Part shown: positions 58,492-64,000 of the stretch, piece after piece
How the letters are laid out: each line of letters opens with the position of its first letter
Position numbering within the stretch: position 1 is the first letter of the stretch
Source of the DNA: Streptomyces caniferus
GTDB lineage: Bacteria; Actinomycetota; Actinomycetes; Streptomycetales; Streptomycetaceae
Length of the DNA stretch: 64,000 nucleotides
Assembly (NCBI RefSeq): GCF_009811555.1
Contig: NZ_BLIN01000002.1
Span: 372,001-436,000, forward strand
Reading direction: 5' to 3'
The notes under the pieces: generated by a model
The model's input: only the letters and a program-made list of their open reading frames with translations
What the model was told of the DNA's origin: nothing
Databases searched by the model: none
Translations under genes and position numbers: made by a program

Positions 58492-60374
58492 CGGCGACCC
58501 CCGACCGGGCCGGCGGGGCCGGCGCCGTGCCGCCGGACGACGCGGCACCGCCGGACGGTGCCGCGCTGCCGGTGGCCGATCCGGCCACGACCCGGCGGGC
58601 GGCACTCCGGCTGATCCGGCGCGACGGCCGGGCCTTCGCCCTGATGCTCGCGCTCAACGCCCTGGCCGCGGGCGCGGGCCTGGCCGGCCCGTGGCTGCTC
58701 GGCCGGATCGTGGACACGGTGCGGGACGGCGGCGGGGTGGGCACGGTCGACCGGCTGGCGCTGGTCATCCTGGTGTGCGCGGTGGCGCAGCTGCTGCTGG
58801 CGCGCTACGCCCGGTTCGTCGGGTACCGCTTCGGCGAGCGCACCGTGGCACGGATCCGGGAGCAGTACGTCGACCGGGCGCTCGCCCTGCCCGCCGCAAC
58901 GGTGGAGCGGGCGGGCACCGGCGATCTGACGGCCCGCGGCACCTCCGATGTCACGGCGGTCGCCGAGACGCTGCGGGACGCCGCACCGGAGGTGGGCGTC
59001 GCCGCGGTGCAGGCGCTGTTCCTGCTCGGTGCGGTGGTCGTGCTCGATCCGCTGCTCGGCGCGTGCGGGCTGGGGCTGCTGTGCGGTCTGGTCGCGGTCC
59101 GGTGGTATCTGCGCCGGGCACACACCGCGTATCTGGCGGAGGGGGCGGCGACCTCCGCGCTCGCCGAACTGCTGTCGGCCACCGCCGCGGGCGCCCGGAC
59201 CGTCGAGGCCCTGGGGCTCGGGGAGCGCCGGCGGGCGGCGTGCGAGCAGGCCGTCGAGCGCTGCCGGCGCACCCGCACCCGCACCCTGTTCCTGCGCAGC
59301 GTGCTGCTGCCCGCCGTGGATGTCTCGTACGTCCTCCCGGTGGTCGGCGTCCTGCTGGTGGGCGGGGCGCTGCACGGGCACGGCGCCGTCAGCCTGGGCG
59401 TGGTCGTCTCCGCCGCGCTGTATCTGCGGCAGCTGTCCGAGCCGCTGGAGACGATCCTGTGGTGGCTCGAACAACTGCAGAGCAGCGGCGCCGCCTTCGC
59501 CCGCGTCGAGGGCCTGGGCCGGGCGCCCGGGGCCGGCACCGCCCCCGCGGCCCGCCTGCCCCACCCCTCCCCGGAGCCCTCCTCCACCACCACCGCATCC
59601 CCCGCACCCGCCGACGACCGCATCGACGTCACCGCCGTGCACTACGCCTACGCCACCGGGGACAACGGCCCGCACACCACGCCCCGCGACGTCCTGCACG
59701 GCGTGGACCTGACCGTCCGCCCCGGCGAACGCCTCGCCGTGGTCGGCCCCTCGGGAGCCGGCAAGTCCACCCTGGGGCGGCTGCTGGCCGGTATCGATGC
59801 GCCGCGCAGCGGCTCGGTGACGGTCGGACGGGTGCCGATCGCCGCGCTGGACCCGGAGGTGCTGCGCCGGCAGGTCGTCCTCGTGACGCAGGAGCACCAT
59901 GTGTTCCTGGGCACCCTCCGGGACAATCTGCACATCGCCGCACCCGGTGCCGCGGACGCCACACTGCGCGCCGCGCTGGCCGCCGTGGGCGCCGAATGGG
60001 CCGAGGAGCTGCCGGCCGGCCTGGACACCGAACTGGGCGCCGGCGGCCACCGTCCCGACGGCGCACAGTCCCAGCAACTGGCCCTGGCCCGGGTGGTGCT
60101 GGCAGATCCGCACACTCTGATCCTGGACGAGGCGACGGCGCTGCTCGACCCCCGTACGGCGCGGCACACGGAGCGCGCCCTGGCCGCCGTCCTGCGGGAC
60201 CGTACGGTCATCGCCATCGCGCACCGTCTGCACACCGCGCACGATGCGGACCGGGTGGCCGTCATGGAGGGCGGCCGGCTGACCGAACTCGGCACGCACG
60301 ACGAGCTGGTGGCGGCGGACGGCGCCTACGCCGCGCTCTGGCACTCCTGGCACGGCCGGGGGACGGCCGGCTGA
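58488..60374 (+). CDS. ABC half-exporter lacking signature (pair 2, B)
   Basis: A 628-residue exporter half. Walker A GPSGAGKST (420-428), Q-loop VTQEHHVF (Q468), Walker B LILDEATALLD (E548) and H579 are intact. Where LSGGQ should be, PDGAQSQQ (523-530) stands. Together with the previous protein only one ATP site can be complete: this protein's Walker A and B facing the partner's LSGGQ. It ends the four-gene exporter run, and a hairpin terminator follows. The substrate is unknown. Confidence 0.92.
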   Translation: MTATPDRAGGAGAVPPDDAAPPDGAALPVADPATTRRAALRLIRRDGRAFALMLALNALAAGAGLAGPWLLGRIVDTVRDGGGVGTVDRLALVILVCAVAQLLLARYARFVGYRFGERTVARIREQYVDRALALPAATVERAGTGDLTARGTSDVTAVAETLRDAAPEVGVAAVQALFLLGAVVVLDPLLGACGLGLLCGLVAVRWYLRRAHTAYLAEGAATSALAELLSATAAGARTVEALGLGERRRAACEQAVERCRRTRTRTLFLRSVLLPAVDVSYVLPVVGVLLVGGALHGHGAVSLGVVVSAALYLRQLSEPLETILWWLEQLQSSGAAFARVEGLGRAPGAGTAPAARLPHPSPEPSSTTTASPAPADDRIDVTAVHYAYATGDNGPHTTPRDVLHGVDLTVRPGERLAVVGPSGAGKSTLGRLLAGIDAPRSGSVTVGRVPIAALDPEVLRRQVVLVTQEHHVFLGTLRDNLHIAAPGAADATLRAALAAVGAEWAEELPAGLDTELGAGGHRPDGAQSQQLALARVVLADPHTLILDEATALLDPRTARHTERALAAVLRDRTVIAIAHRLHTAHDADRVAVMEGGRLTELGTHDELVAADGAYAALWHSWHGRGTAG

Positions 60375-60440
60375 CCGGCGCCCGGCGCGGGGGTGTCCGC
60401 CCGCGGTGCCGCACGCCCCGGGGCGCAGCGAGCGCCGGTA

Positions 60441-60472
60441 TGCCCCGGGGCCCGCGGACGCGCCCCGGGGCA
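60441..60472 (+). terminator. Hairpin terminator after the ABC exporter genes
   Basis: TGCCCCGGGGC (60441-60451) pairs perfectly with GCCCCGGGGCA (60462-60472), about 70 bases after the last stop. Confidence 0.7.
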
Positions 60473-60878
60473 GGATCTCCCCGGGACGGGATCCGGACGG
60501 CTATGAGCTGCTGTTCCAGCGGTTTTCGCAGGTTTGAACGGGCGGGAACGGCTCGCGCGGCCGATCACGGGCCGTCCGGCATCCGAACACCGATTTCGCG
60601 CAACGGACGGTTTCCGGCCAATTCGTTGAACGGTGCCTGACAACCAGCCACTTGCGGTGGGACTCTTCCCCGCAACCGCCGCACGGATCCCCACAGCACC
60701 ACATCCCGCGGCCGCAGGTTCCACCTGCTCCACCCGTACCACCCGTACGCCCAGCACCTCCCGTTCGTCTCCCCCCACACGCTCCAAGAGTTCTGCCTCG
60801 CTCTGCCCGGACGGCCGTTCGCCGCCCGGTCCCCCTCGGCCGCATCGCCACTCAGCGGCCACCGCAGAAGGAGTCAGC
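60473..60878 (+). promoter_or_regulatory. Upstream region of the first M4 protease with a conserved box
   Basis: About 400 bases without a gene. ACGGACGGTTTCCGGCCAAT at 60603-60622, followed by GAAC and CCTGACA to 60641, matches a stretch upstream of the next M4 gene at 17 of its first 20 bases. The box is 238-276 bases upstream of the start. A Pro/Ser/Thr-coding stretch to 60870 has no start and is likely untranslated. Confidence 0.55.
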
Positions 60879-63158
60879 GTGAGACGCACCCCCCATGGAC
60901 GCGCCGTTGCGACCGGCGCACTCGTCGCCGTCACGGCGATGCTGGCAGTCGGCGTCCAGGCCGGTACCGGCACGGCGGCCGCCCCGCGGCCGGGCACCAC
61001 GCACACCGCCCCCGATCCCGGCGCCCTGCCGGCCAAGCTGTCCCCGTCCCAGCGTGCGGAGCTGATACGGGCAGCCAGTGCCACCACCGCCGAGACCGCG
61101 CGGCAGCTCAAGCTCGGCGCGAAGGAGAAGCTCGTCGTCAAGGACGTCTCGAAGGACGTCGACGGCACCGTCCACACCCGCTACGAGCGCACCTACGACG
61201 GGCTGCCCGTCCTCGGCGGCGACCTCGTGGTGCACGAGAGCAAGGGCGGCACGCTCAAGGGCGTCACCAAGGCCGTGCGCTCCCAGCTCAAGGTCGCCGG
61301 CACCACCGCGAAGGTGAAGCCGGCCGCGGCCGAGGCGAAGGCCGTCAAGTCGGCACAGGCGCTCGGGTCGAAGAAGACCGAGGCCGCGAAGGCCCCGCGC
61401 AAGGTGGTCTGGGTCGCCGACGGCAAGCCGCTGCTCGCGTACGAGACGGTGGTCGGCGGGCTGCAGGACGACGGCACGCCCAGCCAGCTGCACGTCATCA
61501 CGGATGCCACGACCGGCGCCAAGATCTTCGAGTACCAGGGGATCGAGAAGGGCATCGGCAACAGCGAGTACAGCGGCAAGGTCACCATCGGGACCTCGGG
61601 CTCGGCGCCGAACTTCTCGATGACCGACGCCACGCGCGGCAACCACAAGACGTACGACCTCAAGCACGGCTCCTCCGGGACCGGCACGCTGTTCACCGAC
61701 GCGGACGACACCTGGGGCGACGGCACGCCGCAGAACGCCCAGACGGCGGGCGTCGACGCGGCCTACGGCGCGCAGGAGACCTGGGACTACTACAAGAACG
61801 TGCACGGCCGCAGCGGCATCCGCGGTGACGGCGTGGGCGCCTACTCCCGCGTGCACTACGGCAACAGCTACGTCAACGCCTTCTGGGACGACGGCTGCTT
61901 CTGCATGACGTACGGCGACGGCAGCGGCAACAACTCCCCGCTGACCGCCATCGACGTGGCCGGCCACGAGATGTCGCACGGTGTCACCGCGGCCACCGCC
62001 GACCTCACCTACAGCGGCGAGTCCGGCGGCCTCAACGAGGCGACCTCCGACATCTTCGGCACCGCGGTGGAGTTCTACGCCAACAACTCCTCCGACCCCG
62101 GTGACTACCTCATCGGCGAGAAGATCGACATCAACGGCGACGGCACCCCGCTGCGCTACATGGACAAGCCGTCGAAGGACGGGGCCTCGGCCGACTACTG
62201 GTCCAGTGGCGTCGGCAACAAGGACGTGCACTACTCGTCCGGTGTCGCCAACCACTTCTTCTACCTGCTGTCCGAGGGCAGCGGCCCGAAGGACATCGGC
62301 GGCGTCCACTACGACAGCCCGACCTTCGACAACCTGCCGGTGCCTGGCATCGGCCGGGCCAACGCGGAGAAGGTCTGGTTCAAGGCACTCAGCCAGTACA
62401 TGAGCGCCAACACCAACTACGCGGGCGCCCGTACCGCCACCCTGCAGGCCGCGGCGGACCTGTTCGGCCAGGGCAGCGCCTCGTACAACACGGTCGCCAA
62501 CACCTGGGCGGCGGTCAACGTCGGCTCCCGCGTCCCGGACGGCGGCGGCGTCACCGTCACCAACCCGGGCAACCAGACCAGCACCGTGGGCCAGGCGGCG
62601 AGCCTGCAGATCAAGGCGACCAGCGGTACCGCGGGCGCCCTGACCTACGCGGCGACCGGCCTGCCCGCCGGGCTGTCGCTCAACACGAGCACCGGTCTGA
62701 TCTCCGGTACGCCGACCACGGCCGGCACCAGCAATGTGACGGTCACGGTCACCGACGCCGCGAAGAAGACCGGTACCGCCGCCTTCACCTGGACGGTCAA
62801 CACGACCGGCGGGGGCAACGTCTTCGAGAACACCGACGACGTGGCGATCCCGGACGCGGGCTCGGCGGTCACCTCACCGATCAATGTCGGCCGCACCGGC
62901 AATGCGCCGAGCACCCTCAAGGTCGCGGTGGACATCGTGCACACCTACCGCGGCGACCTGGTCGTCGACCTGATCGCCCCGGACGGTACGGCCTACCGGC
63001 TGAAGAACTCCAGCGCCTTCGACTCGGCGGCCAACGTGAAGACCACCTACACGGTCAACGCGTCCTCCGAGAAGGCGAGCGGCACCTGGAAGCTGCGGGT
63101 TCAGGACGTCTACTCTCAGGACACCGGCTACATCAACGGCTGGAAGCTGACGTTCTGA
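60879..63158 (+). CDS. Secreted M4 metalloprotease with PKD/Ig-like and P-domain C-terminus
   Basis: A 759-residue thermolysin-family preproprotein. A signal peptide spans residues 1-34. An FTP/PepSY propeptide follows (RYERTYDGLPVLGGDLVVH). The zinc site is HEMSH (363-367) with E387 in GGLNEATSDIFG. YSSGVANHFFYLL carries the transition-state histidine. After the catalytic domain come an Ig-like domain (PAGLSLNTSTGLISGTPTTAG) and a proprotein-convertase P-domain (TYRGDLVVDLIAPDGT, GTWKLRVQD). AAGGAG precedes GTG 60879. A tandem paralogue follows. Confidence 0.95.
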   Translation: MRRTPHGRAVATGALVAVTAMLAVGVQAGTGTAAAPRPGTTHTAPDPGALPAKLSPSQRAELIRAASATTAETARQLKLGAKEKLVVKDVSKDVDGTVHTRYERTYDGLPVLGGDLVVHESKGGTLKGVTKAVRSQLKVAGTTAKVKPAAAEAKAVKSAQALGSKKTEAAKAPRKVVWVADGKPLLAYETVVGGLQDDGTPSQLHVITDATTGAKIFEYQGIEKGIGNSEYSGKVTIGTSGSAPNFSMTDATRGNHKTYDLKHGSSGTGTLFTDADDTWGDGTPQNAQTAGVDAAYGAQETWDYYKNVHGRSGIRGDGVGAYSRVHYGNSYVNAFWDDGCFCMTYGDGSGNNSPLTAIDVAGHEMSHGVTAATADLTYSGESGGLNEATSDIFGTAVEFYANNSSDPGDYLIGEKIDINGDGTPLRYMDKPSKDGASADYWSSGVGNKDVHYSSGVANHFFYLLSEGSGPKDIGGVHYDSPTFDNLPVPGIGRANAEKVWFKALSQYMSANTNYAGARTATLQAAADLFGQGSASYNTVANTWAAVNVGSRVPDGGGVTVTNPGNQTSTVGQAASLQIKATSGTAGALTYAATGLPAGLSLNTSTGLISGTPTTAGTSNVTVTVTDAAKKTGTAAFTWTVNTTGGGNVFENTDDVAIPDAGSAVTSPINVGRTGNAPSTLKVAVDIVHTYRGDLVVDLIAPDGTAYRLKNSSAFDSAANVKTTYTVNASSEKASGTWKLRVQDVYSQDTGYINGWKLTF

Positions 63159-63248
63159 TCTCCTGCCGGCACCCGGCCGTCACCCTCGTGTGACATAGGC
63201 GGGTCCCGCGGATCATCGCACGTCACAACTGGCCAGCTGGACAACGAT

Positions 63249-63288
63249 GTTGGGCGTCGCTCCCGGATCTTCGGGGGTGGCGCCCAAC
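63249..63288 (+). terminator. Hairpin after the first M4 protease gene
   Basis: GTTGGGCG (63249-63256) pairs with CGCCCAAC (63281-63288), and the inner CCCGGA/TCGGGG bases can pair further. It is 91 bases after the stop. Confidence 0.6.
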
Positions 63289-63317
63289 TCCGTTATACGA
63301 ACAGCGATCACCTCTCT

Positions 63318-63357
63318 ACGGACGATTTTCAGCCAATACTCGAACACCCTCCTGACA
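63318..63357 (+). promoter_or_regulatory. Conserved upstream box of the second M4 protease
   Basis: ACGGACGATTTTCAGCCAAT then GAAC and CCTGACA. It matches the box upstream of the first M4 gene, and is 91-130 bases upstream of this start. Confidence 0.55.
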
Positions 63358-63447
63358 TGCACGCGTTCGAATGGCAGTCTTCCCGAACGCACGTCACACC
63401 CGCATCGCTTTGCACCCCCACCACTTGGCAAAGTTGAAGGAGCACGC

Positions 63448-64000
63448 GTGACCCCCCACATGTCCCGTAAGACCCGTATTGCCGGTACCGCCTTCGCGGC
63501 CGCGGCCCTCGTGGCCGCCGGCATCACCGCAGGCACCGCCGGTGCCTCGCCCGTCCAGGCCCCCACCGCGGACGGTTCACCCCTCAAGCTGAGCGCCTCG
63601 CACCGCGCGGAACTGCTGCGCGACGCGAGCGCCACCAAGGCGCAGACCGCCAAGGAACTCGGCCTGGGCGCGCAGGAGAAGCTGGTCGTCAAGGACGTCA
63701 TCAAGGACGCCGACGGCACCACGCACACCCGCTACGAGCGCACCTACGCCGGACTTCCGGTCCTCGGCGGCGACATGATCGTGCACTCCGCCAAGGGCGG
63801 CGCCATCAAGAGCACCACCAAGTCGACCGAGAAGTCGGTCAAGGTGGCCTCCACCACCGCGAAGATAGCCCCGACCGCCGCCGCGCAGTCGGCTCGGGGC
63901 ACCGCGGTGAAGTCGCTGAGCGCCAAGAAGGCCACCGCGCAGGCGCCCAAGAAGGTCGTCTGGGCCGCCTCCGGCACCCCCGTCCTCGCCTACGACACCA
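63448..64000 (+). CDS. Secreted M4 metalloprotease, N-terminal part (cut by window end)
   Basis: The first 184 codons of a gene that runs past the window. GTG 63448 has AAGGAG seven bases upstream; ATG 63460 is an alternative. A signal peptide (residues 5-35, AAAALVAAGITAG) is followed by a propeptide matching the first M4 protease almost word for word (LSASHRAELLRDASAT, LVVKDVIKDADGTTHTRYERTYAGLPVLGGDMIVH). The catalytic domain is not visible. It is a tandem duplicate, very likely another thermolysin-family protease. Confidence 0.9.
   Translation, partial: MTPHMSRKTRIAGTAFAAAALVAAGITAGTAGASPVQAPTADGSPLKLSASHRAELLRDASATKAQTAKELGLGAQEKLVVKDVIKDADGTTHTRYERTYAGLPVLGGDMIVHSAKGGAIKSTTKSTEKSVKVASTTAKIAPTAAAQSARGTAVKSLSAKKATAQAPKKVVWAASGTPVLAYDT

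Noticed and set aside
52560..60374. ABC exporter run as part of a lantibiotic or other peptide gene cluster
   Set aside because: No precursor peptide, modification enzyme or immunity gene is nearby. The exporters have no C39 peptidase domain.
60633..60878. N-terminal extension of the first M4 protease
   Set aside because: The frame is open but Pro/Ser/Thr-rich with no signal peptide, whereas GTG 60879 has AAGGAG upstream and begins a normal signal peptide.

Overview
The window is high-GC actinobacterial chromosome, almost certainly Streptomyces. The signs are strong GC bias at third codon positions, frequent GTG starts, 4-base ATGA/GTGA overlaps between genes, GTTCAC-type direct repeats, a tandem glycine riboswitch upstream of gcvT, and families common in that genus (twin SseB-like proteins, BlaI/M56 pairs, RsbW-like ATPases, M4 proteases with a C-terminal P-domain). 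There is no rRNA, tRNA, CRISPR array, intact insertion sequence or prophage block. It reads as core or near-core chromosome.

Layout. 1-15 kb: the start of ligA, a MetE-like protein, a MarR-controlled MFS exporter, SDR and LOG-family enzymes, gdhA, a VC0807-type membrane protein, a DHFR-like reductase, mnmA and a cysteine desulfurase with a Tat-type amidase between them, a decayed alpha/beta-hydrolase, a thioesterase and a TRIC-type channel. 14.6-25.3 kb: a secreted M1 peptidase, a complete five-gene oligopeptide ABC importer, two SseB-like proteins and a P-loop protein. 25.5-30.6 kb: glycine riboswitch, gcvT, gcvH, glyA and sdaA, a glycine to serine to pyruvate route without gcvP. 30.6-34.8 kb: an envelope module made of BlaI and an M56 protease, divergent from a DedA gene and two PAP2 phosphatase genes. 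34.8-35.4 kb: a large inverted intergenic element. 35.4-43.1 kb: a two-component system, a glycosyltransferase, a signal-less GH25 lysozyme, nadE and dgt. 43.3-50 kb: a thiol-redox operon (exported protein, DsbA-like, CcdA-like), an anti-sigma-type ATPase, an enoyl-CoA hydratase and two lipoprotein L,D-transpeptidases. 50.2-60.4 kb: glgX and four ABC half-exporters forming two asymmetric pairs. 60.9-64 kb: two secreted M4 metalloproteases, the second cut by the window end.

The main points are these. (1) Between the M56 and histidine kinase genes lie two inverted copies of one element. Each holds a perfect 18-20 bp hairpin, the two stems differ by paired changes, the 13-base loop is the same, and the outer ends supply the stop codons of both flanking genes. 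(2) The BlaI/M56 pair shares a perfect 16+16 bp palindrome with dedA-PAP2-PAP2, suggesting regulated undecaprenyl-phosphate recycling; dedA is frameshifted by a small GC palindrome that also occurs twice in the gcv cluster. (3) Two adjacent ABC half-exporters have complementary losses: one lacks Walker A but keeps LSGGQ, the other keeps Walker A and B but has lost LSGGQ. A short leader ORF in a fourfold-repeated start region precedes them. All functions are inferred from sequence reading without database searches.
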